Assembly: GCA_900549105.1 (NCBI GenBank)
Contig: URND01000033.1
Location: 1 to 24,265, forward strand
Length of the DNA: 24,265 nucleotides
Direction: 5' to 3'
Source of the DNA: an uncultured Eubacteriales bacterium
GTDB taxonomy: Bacteria; Bacillota; Clostridia; Lachnospirales; Lachnospiraceae
Shown: in pieces, positions 1 through 6,295 of the stretch
Layout of the letters: each line of letters begins with the position of its first letter
Numbering within the stretch: position 1 is the stretch's first letter
Notes under the pieces: generated by a model
Database searches by the model: none
What the model was told of the DNA's origin: nothing
Seen by the model: the letters and a program-made list of their open reading frames with translations, nothing else
Made by a program: the position numbers and the translations under genes

Positions 1-327
1 ATTGGTTTTTATGACGGAATGGTTGGACCGGGAACAGGGACTTTTGCCATAATTGCTTTTTCAACTCTGATGAAGTACGATTTAAAAACAGCATCGGGAA
101 ATGCCAAAATTCTTAATCTGGCATCGAATTATGCGTCGCTCATCACTTATGCGCTCAGCGGCAATGTCCTTTGGACAGCGGCTGTCCCGGCGGCTGCATG
201 CAATGTCCTTGGCAGCTATTTCGGCTCCGGGATGGCATTGAAGAAGGGCGCGGCTTTTATACGTCCAATGATTCTTGTTGTTATGATTCTTTTGATGATT
301 AAGATTGTATCTGATATAGTTTTATGA
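1..327 (+). CDS. TauE/SafE (TSUP) family membrane permease, 3' end only
   Basis: Only the C-terminal part of this gene is in the window. The reading frame is open from base 1 and gives IGFYDGMVGPGTGTF, the Gly-rich signature that begins the second half of TSUP (TauE/SafE) permeases, followed by hydrophobic segments at about residues 40-60 and 85-105 of the visible part and a TGA stop at 325-327. Members of the family move anionic sulfur or organic acid substrates across the cytoplasmic membrane; the substrate cannot be told here. The ATG at 19 lies inside the conserved motif and is not the true start. The downstream small gene begins 41 bases later, so cotranscription is plausible. The family call is secure; the function is not. 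Confidence 0.8.
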   Translation: MGFYDGMVGPGTGTFAIIAFSTLMKYDLKTASGNAKILNLASNYASLITYALSGNVLWTAAVPAAACNVLGSYFGSGMALKKGAAFIRPMILVVMILLMIKIVSDIVL

Positions 328-368
328 TAAAATAGTCAAATGATTGAAAACCTTTGAAGGGAGATGCC

Positions 369-545
369 ATGATGAAGTTATCACAAAAGCGGGCTGACCA
401 GGTGACTGCATGTATTCAACTGTTATTGTGCGGTCTTATGGCGGCTTTTGCATTCGAACGAGAAATCCGTATTGGATACAAGGTGACTAATAAACTGAAA
501 AAAAGACGACTTAAAAAAGAGAAGAGAAAGGGAACAGCAGTATGA
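369..545 (+). CDS. small unknown protein with one hydrophobic segment
   Basis: I do not recognise this 58-residue protein. It has a short amphipathic start, one hydrophobic stretch (about residues 14-30, with ACIQLLLCGLMAAFAF), then a very basic tail rich in Lys and Arg (KLKKRRLKKEKRK). This suggests a single membrane span with a cytoplasmic basic tail. The start is ATG 369 (or ATG 372), chosen because an AAGGGAG ribosome binding site lies at 357-363; an upstream TTG at 354 overlaps that site and is unlikely. Its stop overlaps the next start (ATGA at 542-545), so it is translationally coupled to the COG2426 gene and may work with it. That link is inference from layout only. Confidence 0.6.
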   Translation: MMKLSQKRADQVTACIQLLLCGLMAAFAFEREIRIGYKVTNKLKKRRLKKEKRKGTAV

Positions 546-1051
546 CAGATGCTTTGATTACCTGGTTTACGACCAACTTAAACGGAGTTGTATCTAAAGA
601 AATGATAGTGTTTATTATTTCTATGGTGCCGATTTTGGAACTTCGAGGCGGTTTGGTTGCGGCGTCACTTCTGAAAATCCCGCTTTTTCAGGCGGTGGGA
701 TTGTGTGTGGCCGGAAATATTATTCCGGTACCCTTTATTTTGGCCTTTATCACACCGATTTTTAATTGGCTGAAAAAAACCCGGTGGCTGAAACCGAAGA
801 TTGAGAAACTGGAAGCAAAATCCATGGGAAAGAGTGATAAGATTCAAAAATATGAATTTATCGGCTTGCTGCTCTTTGTTGGGATTCCATTGCCGGGAAC
901 AGGCGCCTGGACCGGCTCATTAATTGCGTCATTATTGAATATAAAGTTCAAAAAAGCATTTCCGGCGGTAATACTTGGGATTTGCATGGCGACAGTGATT
1001 ATGTGCATTATCACTTATTTTATCCCATGGCTGGTAACAAATGTATTTTAA
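542..1051 (+). CDS. COG2426 family small multidrug export protein
   Basis: This 169-residue integral membrane protein has the features of the COG2426 (putative small multidrug export protein) family. These are an N-terminal amphipathic segment, then ISMVPILELRGG near residues 26-37, which is the signature of the family, and a GIPLPGTGAWTGSLIA motif near residues 113-128. About four hydrophobic segments are visible. The export role is a family annotation with little direct support, so the substrate is unknown. The ATG overlaps the stop of the preceding small gene by four bases. A 10-bp hairpin follows ten bases after the stop and probably ends the transcript. Confidence 0.8.
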   Translation: MTDALITWFTTNLNGVVSKEMIVFIISMVPILELRGGLVAASLLKIPLFQAVGLCVAGNIIPVPFILAFITPIFNWLKKTRWLKPKIEKLEAKSMGKSDKIQKYEFIGLLLFVGIPLPGTGAWTGSLIASLLNIKFKKAFPAVILGICMATVIMCIITYFIPWLVTNVF

Positions 1052-1060
1052 AGTTTGTAT

Positions 1061-1084
1061 ATGCTCTGCCAGAAGGCAGAGCAT
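1061..1084 (+). terminator. hairpin, probable terminator after the COG2426 gene
   Basis: A perfect 10-bp inverted repeat, ATGCTCTGCC and GGCAGAGCAT, flanks an AGAA loop ten bases after the stop at 1051. The T-run after the stem is short and broken (TTGCTGTATTG), so termination may be partial and the M50 gene at 1117 could be reached by read-through. Confidence 0.6.
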
Positions 1085-1116
1085 TTGCTGTATTGTGAAA
1101 AGGGAAGTGAAGCAGG

Positions 1117-1752
1117 ATGAATTATAACGATTTGATTTATGTTGTCCCGGCGGCCCTGCTGGCGATTACCGGGCATGAATTTGCCCACGGATATGTTTCA
1201 TGGAAAATGGGGGATCCGACACCGAAGGAGGATGGCCGCTTATCGCTGAATCCTTTTCACCATCTGGATTTGATGGGAACCCTTTGCCTGATATTGTTTC
1301 ATTTCGGATGGGCAAAACCGGTTCGAATTAATTCATGGTATTATAAGGAGCGGAAAAAGGGCATTTTATGTACAGCGCTGGCGGGCCCGGCGGCAAACTT
1401 TATCATGGCTTTTATCGGCCTGTTCGGCATGGGATTGATTTATAAATTTGACTCCGGCCATGCAGGAAACCTTGTTGTGTATGTCTTTAATTTTCTGAAT
1501 TATTTTGTTGTGCTAAATATCGGCCTTGGCGTTTTTAATCTTATTCCGATTCCGCCGCTGGACGGCTCGAAGGCTTATGGAGTTCTCGTCCATAATGATG
1601 AAAGTTACATGGAAAAACATATCCATCGCAATGGCTATTTTGTGCTGGCGATTCTTGCAGTGACAGGGCTTTTATCTATTCCGATGAGTCTGGCCCAAAG
1701 GGTGGTTATCGATTTCCTGTATGGAATTGTACGTCTGATTTTAAGAATTTAG
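1117..1752 (+). CDS. site-2 protease family (M50) membrane metalloprotease homologue
   Basis: This 211-residue polytopic membrane protein has the two marks of the M50 site-2 protease family. The zinc motif HExxH is HEFAH at residues 20-24 in the first membrane segment, and the NLIPIPPLDGSK motif in a later segment supplies the third ligand, Asp149. The length fits the compact M50 group without a PDZ domain that is common in Firmicutes. Such proteins cleave membrane-anchored substrates within the bilayer, but substrates of this compact subgroup are mostly unknown. The start ATG 1117 has AGGGAAG at 1101-1107. The key residues are intact, so it should be an active protease. It stands alone between a hairpin and the next promoter. 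Confidence 0.88.
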   Translation: MNYNDLIYVVPAALLAITGHEFAHGYVSWKMGDPTPKEDGRLSLNPFHHLDLMGTLCLILFHFGWAKPVRINSWYYKERKKGILCTALAGPAANFIMAFIGLFGMGLIYKFDSGHAGNLVVYVFNFLNYFVVLNIGLGVFNLIPIPPLDGSKAYGVLVHNDESYMEKHIHRNGYFVLAILAVTGLLSIPMSLAQRVVIDFLYGIVRLILRI

Positions 1753-1817
1753 GGGAAAATGGCGGACATTTGAAAACATCGGAGGAATCGGACTAATAAG
1801 AGGACTTCCCTCAAATA

Positions 1818-1846
1818 TTGATTATACTTTTTGAATATAATATAAT
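1818..1846 (+). promoter_or_regulatory. sigma-A type promoter of the rraA-gntR unit
   Basis: The -35 box TTGATT (1818-1823) and a perfect -10 box TATAAT (1841-1846) are separated by 17 bases. It is the only strong promoter pair between the M50 gene and the RraA-like gene, and its transcript would start near 1853, inside the adjacent inverted repeat. Confidence 0.75.
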
Positions 1847-1867
1847 TGTACTTGAAAAAATACAATT
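1844..1867. promoter_or_regulatory. inverted-repeat operator candidate for the adjacent GntR regulator
   Basis: AATTGTA (1844-1850) and TACAATT (1861-1867) form a perfect 7-bp inverted repeat around a 10-base spacer, overlapping the end of the -10 box and the expected start site. FadR-type GntR proteins bind short palindromes with GT and AC cores, so autoregulation by the downstream gntR product is likely. This is inference from position and symmetry. The repeat could instead form a weak hairpin in the 5' leader. Confidence 0.5.
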
Positions 1868-1904
1868 TTTCTCATTCATCAGAGAAGGTTCAAGGAGGAA
1901 TATT

Positions 1905-2597
1905 ATGGGAAAAAACAGAGAAATCGCAATGGAATATGTGAAGAAATTCCAGGAACTCATTGACGCATTTGATTCTGTGACATGTGCAGCCTGCGACTGT
2001 ATGGGGAGGGTCAACGGCATGTATCCGACAATCCGTCCGGAGAGCAGACCTGTGCGGATGGCCGGATGTGCGCTGACAGCTAAAACTGTGGGCGGCGACA
2101 TATCGGCAGTTATTTGCGCCATTGAAAACGCTCAAAAGGGAGATATCATTGTGGTTGACAGTCACGGCTATCTGAATTCGGCTTATTGGGGGGAAAATCT
2201 TTGTCTTTCAGCAATCAATAAGGGGGTTTCGGCGGCTATCATGGAGGGCGCCTGCAGAGACATTGAAGAAATCCGAAAGCTGGAATTCCCAATCTATTCG
2301 ATTGGAACATGCTGCAATGTGGGGCAGATTAGTGGTTATGGCAGCATTAAAGTGCCGATATCCTGCGGCGGTGTTCAGGTGAATACATATGATGTTATTT
2401 TGATTGACGGCAATGGCATTGCGGTTATTCCGTATGAAGACCTTGAAGACGTTTATCAAAAAACAAAACAGATGATGGAAACAGAGACAAATGTATCGGA
2501 TAAATTAAAAGCCGGGGAAACGATTGGTCATTTGATAGACATAGAGAAACTGATGAAGTCCACATTTAATTATCAGGAAAGGGCACTTGAGGAGTAG
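1905..2597 (+). CDS. RraA-like aldolase / HMG aldolase family protein
   Basis: This 230-residue protein belongs to the RraA-like fold, which includes class II 4-hydroxy-4-methyl-2-oxoglutarate aldolases and oxaloacetate decarboxylases. Visible landmarks are DIIVVDSHGYLNSAYWGENL around residues 80-99, with the Gly-Glu that helps bind metal and substrate, and GACRDI at 115-120, with Arg118 and Asp119 in the conserved RD pair, followed by a DGNGIAVIP motif near the C terminus. It is longer than RraA proper (about 160 residues), which favours a metabolic aldolase over the RNase E inhibitor. The substrate is a 2-oxo acid of unknown identity. ATG 1905 has AGGAGG at 1893-1898. It overlaps no gene but sits one base ahead of its GntR regulator, suggesting substrate-controlled expression. 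Confidence 0.8.
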   Translation: MGKNREIAMEYVKKFQELIDAFDSVTCAACDCMGRVNGMYPTIRPESRPVRMAGCALTAKTVGGDISAVICAIENAQKGDIIVVDSHGYLNSAYWGENLCLSAINKGVSAAIMEGACRDIEEIRKLEFPIYSIGTCCNVGQISGYGSIKVPISCGGVQVNTYDVILIDGNGIAVIPYEDLEDVYQKTKQMMETETNVSDKLKAGETIGHLIDIEKLMKSTFNYQERALEE

Positions 2598-2598
2598 A

Positions 2599-3267
2599 AT
2601 GAAATCTCTTACGGAATGTATAGCGGATGACATCATGTCGATGATTATTATTGAAGGCCGTTTTATGCCGGGAGAAAAAATATTAAATGAAAGCGATTTC
2701 GCAAAGGAGCTTTTTGTCAGCCGTTCCACTTTCCGGGAGGCCATTAAAATTCTGTCAGAACGGGGGGTTCTGAATGTCAGGCATGGAAGCGGAACTTATG
2801 TCTGCGAAGATGTACTCGAAAATAAAGAGAACAAATTTACAAGATATGAGAGCGGCATCGATGCTCTTGAATTAAATGAAATACGCCTGATGATTGAACC
2901 GGAAACGGCATATCTTGCGGCCCTGCGCGCATCAAATCATGAGTTGGAAAGAATCTCCTATTATGGTCAGCTTGTTGAGGAAAAGATAAAAGCGGGGATT
3001 CCGGACCGCAGAACAGAAGAGATACGATTTCATCTGTCCATTGCAAGGGCAGCCCACAACAGCTTTATGGACAGGCTGGCACCGACCATATTTGATGCCA
3101 TTGACAAGTCCAGAAATGTATTTAATCTGGAGGAGGTCCGCCAGGGAACCATCCTTGACCACAGAATGATTGTCCAGTATTTGCGTGAAAGAAATGCGGA
3201 TTTTGCAAGAACTGTGATGCGAAGCCATATGCTGAGAGGCATACAGGCTTTAAAAGAAGAAAAATAA
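2599..3267 (+). CDS. FadR-subfamily GntR transcriptional regulator
   Basis: The 222-residue product has an N-terminal winged helix (about residues 8-72; GEKILNESDFAKELFVSRST, then the wing RHGSGTYVCED). It is followed by an all-helical FCD domain of about 140 residues, where His residues in EIRFHLSIARAAH and DHRMIVQYL and in MRSHM are the expected metal or ligand contacts. FCD regulators usually sense a small organic acid and repress the neighbouring catabolic genes. ATG 2599 is chosen because GAGGAG at 2589-2594 precedes it and the start lies one base after the rraA-like stop. The likely target is the operator at 1844-1867. The subfamily is clear; the effector is unknown. Confidence 0.88.
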   Translation: MKSLTECIADDIMSMIIIEGRFMPGEKILNESDFAKELFVSRSTFREAIKILSERGVLNVRHGSGTYVCEDVLENKENKFTRYESGIDALELNEIRLMIEPETAYLAALRASNHELERISYYGQLVEEKIKAGIPDRRTEEIRFHLSIARAAHNSFMDRLAPTIFDAIDKSRNVFNLEEVRQGTILDHRMIVQYLRERNADFARTVMRSHMLRGIQALKEEK

Positions 3268-3289
3268 CTAAAAAGAAACAAGAAAAATG

Positions 3290-3317
3290 AAAGGCAGGAC
3301 GGTTTTTCCTGCCTTTT
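3290..3317 (+). terminator. intrinsic terminator of the rraA-gntR unit
   Basis: AAAGGCAGGA (3290-3299) pairs perfectly with TCCTGCCTTT (3307-3316) around a 7-base loop, 22 bases after the gntR stop. The stem's 3' arm ends in TTTT. A dispersed repeat begins eight bases downstream. Confidence 0.8.
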
Positions 3318-3324
3318 CAGTTTA

Positions 3325-3385
3325 TCAAGCTTCGCGCGATAAGGTATACCCATCCGGGCATCCCGTATGTCAGATGTTTCGCATG
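3325..3385 (+). repeat. dispersed intergenic repeat, copy A (modules in order 18-mer, 41-mer)
   Basis: Two blocks here are found again, inverted, at 17881-17950. An 18-base block (TCAAGCTTCGCGCGATAA, 3325-3342) is identical in both copies. A 41-base block (3345-3385, starting TATACCCAT and ending TTCGCATG) matches at 38 of 41 positions. The 41-mer holds two small potential hairpins (CCC-ATCC-GGG, and ATGT-TTC-GCAT). Here the 18-mer comes first; in the other copy it comes last. No reading frame is apparent. It immediately follows a terminator. Confidence 0.85.
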
Positions 3386-3450
3386 AATATGGTATTATAA
3401 TCCTGTCTAAAAGGCCATTCTGTTTGTTAAATCAAAGGTTTTGCTCAAAC

Positions 3451-3480
3451 CAATTATTCAAAACCGGACTTTGATAATTG
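3451..3480. other. A+T-rich hairpin in the 3268-3551 intergenic stretch
   Basis: CAATTATTCAAA (3451-3462) can pair with TTTGATAATTG (3470-3480) with one bulged base, ten bases before the next promoter. Between copy A of the repeat and this hairpin I see nothing else except a TATAAT at 3396-3401 without a matching -35 box. The function is unknown; an operator or a structural boundary is possible. Confidence 0.35.
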
Positions 3481-3489
3481 AATAAAGGC

Positions 3490-3518
3490 TTTACATCTAT
3501 TCAAAAAAGCCCTACAAT
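3490..3518 (+). promoter_or_regulatory. sigma-A type promoter ahead of a small unknown gene
   Basis: TTTACA (3490-3495) and TACAAT (3513-3518) are spaced by 17 bases, each one mismatch from consensus. The transcript would begin at about 3525. This makes the ATG at 3525 an unlikely start unless the message is leaderless, and supports a start further in. Confidence 0.65.
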
Positions 3519-3551
3519 AAAGATATGAAATCTTATGGGGGTGTGGTGAAA

Positions 3552-3737
3552 GTGAGTGATTATATGCCAAGTGATAAAGAGATGATTAATAATCTTATCG
3601 ATTTGTATTCAATTTTGCAGCAAATAAAAAAAGAAAATGGTAATCATGAAAATAAGATATTGGATTATCAAATCAAAGTCACGATTGCCAAATTATCCTC
3701 AATGGGCATAAATGTTGAGGATATAACCTTAAATTAA
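3552..3737 (+). CDS. small unknown protein (61 residues)
   Basis: I do not recognise this gene. The product is hydrophilic and mostly predicted helical, with a Leu/Ile-rich heptad-like stretch (NNLIDLYSILQQIKK) and a C-terminal SSMGINVEDITLN. There is no signal peptide, Cys pair or HTH motif. GTG 3552 is the preferred start because GGGGGTG at 3537-3543 is well placed. ATG 3525 lies on the predicted transcription start and ATG 3564 has a poorer site. The gene has its own promoter (3490-3518) and is followed by a strong hairpin, so it looks like a single-gene unit. The size and helical character recall Spo0E-like regulators, but the SQxLD signature of that family is absent. Confidence 0.5.
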   Translation: MSDYMPSDKEMINNLIDLYSILQQIKKENGNHENKILDYQIKVTIAKLSSMGINVEDITLN

Positions 3738-3755
3738 CAGAAATCAATAAAACAG

Positions 3756-3795
3756 AGGTGTAAAGTCTCTATTGAATGATTGAGGCGTTACACCT
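3756..3795 (+). promoter_or_regulatory. strong stem-loop between the small gene and the RNA helicase
   Basis: AGGTGTAA (3756-3763) pairs with TTACACCT (3788-3795); after an A-G mismatch the stem continues as GTCTC (3765-3769) with GAGGC (3782-3786), closing a 12-base loop. This gives about 13 pairs. It has no downstream T-run, so it is either a weak terminator of the small gene or a structured element in the 5' region of the helicase message. The 56 bases after it hold TATAAA at 3828-3833 with no good -35 box. Confidence 0.5.
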
Positions 3796-3851
3796 TAAAT
3801 TATGCCCTAGGAAAGTAAATGTCCCTGTATAAAAATTAGAAAGAGGAAAAT

Positions 3852-5282
3852 ATGGAAAAAATATTATTTGAAACATTGAATGTATCTGAAGAAATTAAGC
3901 GGGCTATCCGCGACATGGGGTTTGAGGAGGCAACGCCGGTACAAAGTCAGAGTATCGGTCCGATGATGGCCGGGCGGGATATGGTATCCCAGGCGCCAAC
4001 AGGAACAGGAAAAACCTGCGCTTTTGGTATTCCGTTGATTGAGGGAATTAATTCAACAGCCAGAAGTGTACAGGCGCTTATTTTGTGCCCGACCCGGGAG
4101 TTGGTCATTCAGACAACCGATGAGCTGATGAAACTTACAAAATATAAACATTCGATTCGGATTGTTCCGATTTACGGCGGTCAGAATATCGAGCGCCAGA
4201 TTACGGCGTTAAAACGCAGGCCCCAGATTATCGTGGCGACGCCGGGGCGGCTGATGGACCATATGCGGCGCCATACGATTCGCCTGGGAGAACTTCAGTA
4301 TATGGTTTTGGACGAAGCGGACGAGATGCTGAATATGGGCTTTCGGGAGGATATCGATACAATTTTGGAATCTGTTCCGGAGGAACGCCAGACCGTATTG
4401 TTTTCGGCAACCATGTCCAGAGAGATTCTGGCAATTACGAAAAAATATCTGACAAACCCGGTGCAGATTCAGATTGCAAAATCACAGATTACGGTACCGT
4501 CCATCCGGCAGTATTATCTGGAAGTAAGCCGGGAGAATAAAATTGATGTGCTGGCCCGGCTTATTGATGTGAATAATTATAAATTGTCCATGGTTTTTTG
4601 CAATACAAAGCGTCAGGTGGATGAACTGACCCATGAGATGATTGCCAGAGGCTATCAGGCGGAAGGGCTTCATGGGGATATGAAACAGTCCCAGAGAGAC
4701 CGGGTGATGGACTCCTTTAAAAATGGAAGGGCGGAGATATTGATTGCGACGGATGTGGCTGCCAGAGGCATTGACGTTGAAAATGTGGAAGCCGTCTTTA
4801 ATTTTGACCTTCCGGAAGATTTGGAATACTATGTTCACCGGATTGGCCGTACCGGAAGAGCCAACAGAGAGGGCGTTTCTTATTCTTTTGTCGGCCGGAG
4901 AGAAATGTACAAGCTTCGGGAGATTATGAGTTATACCCGGGCAAAGATAAAATATATGAAGATTCCGAAGGCGGCCGATATTGCCCAAATTCGCACCAGG
5001 CAGGCGATGAGGGATATACTGAAAATTATGGAGCGGGGGAATCTGGATGTTTACGCCCATTCCATTGAGAAATTTATGATGGAAGAAGAATTTCAGGATT
5101 ATACGATTATGGATGTGGCAGCCGCCTTCCTCAGTCGTGAGATTCCGGCAGAAACCTTTAAGGAAATTGAGGAACGGCCGAAATTTCCGGAAGTATTTAA
5201 AAAGAAAAAAAGCTGGCCGGACAGAAATTACCGCAGGGAAGGTGAGAGAAAAGGGGCGAAACGGGGCAGGAGAAGACGTTAA
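3852..5282 (+). CDS. DEAD-box ATP-dependent RNA helicase (CshA/DeaD type)
   Basis: All helicase motifs are present in order over 476 residues. They are the Q motif (GFEEATPVQSQ, 23-33), Walker A APTGTGKT (48-55), PTREL (80-84), DEAD (154-157), SAT (185-187), ATDVAARGID (299-308) and HRIGRTGR (329-336). After the two RecA-like domains comes a helical region of about 90 residues and a short Arg/Lys-rich tail. It lacks a recognisable DbpA-type RNA-binding domain. Such enzymes unwind short RNA duplexes in ribosome assembly and mRNA decay, often more strongly at low temperature. The start ATG 3852 has AGAGG at 3841-3845. The upstream hairpin may be part of its control. Confidence 0.92.
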   Translation: MEKILFETLNVSEEIKRAIRDMGFEEATPVQSQSIGPMMAGRDMVSQAPTGTGKTCAFGIPLIEGINSTARSVQALILCPTRELVIQTTDELMKLTKYKHSIRIVPIYGGQNIERQITALKRRPQIIVATPGRLMDHMRRHTIRLGELQYMVLDEADEMLNMGFREDIDTILESVPEERQTVLFSATMSREILAITKKYLTNPVQIQIAKSQITVPSIRQYYLEVSRENKIDVLARLIDVNNYKLSMVFCNTKRQVDELTHEMIARGYQAEGLHGDMKQSQRDRVMDSFKNGRAEILIATDVAARGIDVENVEAVFNFDLPEDLEYYVHRIGRTGRANREGVSYSFVGRREMYKLREIMSYTRAKIKYMKIPKAADIAQIRTRQAMRDILKIMERGNLDVYAHSIEKFMMEEEFQDYTIMDVAAAFLSREIPAETFKEIEERPKFPEVFKKKKSWPDRNYRREGERKGAKRGRRRR

Positions 5283-5309
5283 ATTACCCTGTTAATTAGA
5301 ACCTAAATA

Positions 5310-5318
5310 TGATATACT
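5310..5318 (+). promoter_or_regulatory. extended -10 promoter of the pyr operon
   Basis: TG-A-TATACT (5310-5318) is an extended -10 element, with no good -35 box 17 bases upstream. The leader before pyrF would be only about 27 bases, too short for a PyrR attenuator, and no PyrR-type terminator/antiterminator is visible. Control must act elsewhere or through promoter and start-site choice. Confidence 0.5.
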
Positions 5319-5351
5319 GTCTTAGAGTATGAATGAACGGGAGGATAAACC

Positions 5352-6281
5352 ATGATTGATAAGCTGGTGGAAAAAATAAAAAAGACAGGGGCGCCGATTG
5401 AAGTCGGATTAGACCCGATGCTTGATTATGTTCCTGAATTTGTAAAGCAGAAGGCTTATGAGGAACAGGGTGAGACTTTAGAAGGGGCTGCGGAGGCTAT
5501 CTGGCAGTTTAATAAGGCCATTATCGACGCCGTTTATGATTTGATTCCTGCGGTAAAACCTCAGATTGCCATGTATGAGCAGTTTGGTATTCCGGGAATC
5601 ATGGCTTTTAAGAAAACATTGGATTACTGTCATGAAAAAGATTTGATTGTAATAGGCGATATCAAAAGAGGCGACATCGGTTCGACTTCCGGCGCCTATG
5701 CAACGGGCCATCTGGGAAAAGCCCGGGTGGGAAGCAAATCCTGGTATGGCTTTAATGAAGATTTTATCACGATCAACCCTTATATGGGAACGGACAGTGT
5801 ACAGCCTTTTATCGATGTGGCTGTGCCGGAGAAAAAGGGAATGTTTATTTTGACAAAAACATCCAATCCTTCCAGCGGTGAGTTCCAGGACCGTCTGATT
5901 GACGGCCGGCCGCTTTACGAGTGGGTTGCTGAAAAGGTTGTTGAGTGGGGCAGCCAGCATATGGGCGAATGTGGTTACAGTTATGTGGGCGCTGTTGTCG
6001 GAGCAACCTATCCGGAGATGGGTAAAGTACTTCGGGGGATTATGAAGAAGAATTTTATTCTTGTGCCGGGATACGGGGCTCAGGGAGCAAAGGGCTCAGA
6101 CCTTGTCAATTATTTTAATGAAGATGGTTTGGGAGCAATTGTTAATTCCTCCCGGGGTATTATCGCAGCGTATAAACAGCCGAAATATGAAAAATTTGGC
6201 CCGGAAGGCTTTGCGGACGCATCACGCCAGGCTGTTCTGGATATGATTGAAGATATCCAGGTGGGCGCAGGATTAAGATAG
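5352..6281 (+). CDS. pyrF: orotidine-5'-phosphate decarboxylase, type 2
   Basis: PyrF converts OMP to UMP, the last step of de novo pyrimidine synthesis, in the cytoplasm. The 309-residue length and EVGLDPMLDYVP start mark the longer type-2 subfamily, against about 235 residues for the classical enzyme. The catalytic DxKxxD is GDIKRGDIGST, with Asp103, Lys105 and Asp108 intact. VPGYGAQGAKGSD near residue 240 and NSSRGIIAAY near 262-271 supply the phosphate-binding loop. ATG 5352 follows GGGAGG at 5339-5344. It is the first gene of pyrF-K-D-E, with pyrK 14 bases downstream. Confidence 0.95.
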   Translation: MIDKLVEKIKKTGAPIEVGLDPMLDYVPEFVKQKAYEEQGETLEGAAEAIWQFNKAIIDAVYDLIPAVKPQIAMYEQFGIPGIMAFKKTLDYCHEKDLIVIGDIKRGDIGSTSGAYATGHLGKARVGSKSWYGFNEDFITINPYMGTDSVQPFIDVAVPEKKGMFILTKTSNPSSGEFQDRLIDGRPLYEWVAEKVVEWGSQHMGECGYSYVGAVVGATYPEMGKVLRGIMKKNFILVPGYGAQGAKGSDLVNYFNEDGLGAIVNSSRGIIAAYKQPKYEKFGPEGFADASRQAVLDMIEDIQVGAGLR

Positions 6282-6295
6282 GAGATAGACGAAAC

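Noticed and set aside
3325..3385. Repeat copies considered as CRISPR repeats or attachment sites
   Set aside because: There are only two copies, 14.5 kb apart in opposite orientation, with no spacer array, cas gene, integrase or phage genes in between.
3552..3737. Small helical protein considered as a Spo0E-like phosphatase
   Set aside because: Size and helical character fit, but the SQxLD-type signature of that family is missing.
5319..5351. PyrR-type attenuator ahead of pyrF
   Set aside because: The leader is only about 30 bases and contains no terminator or antiterminator pair.
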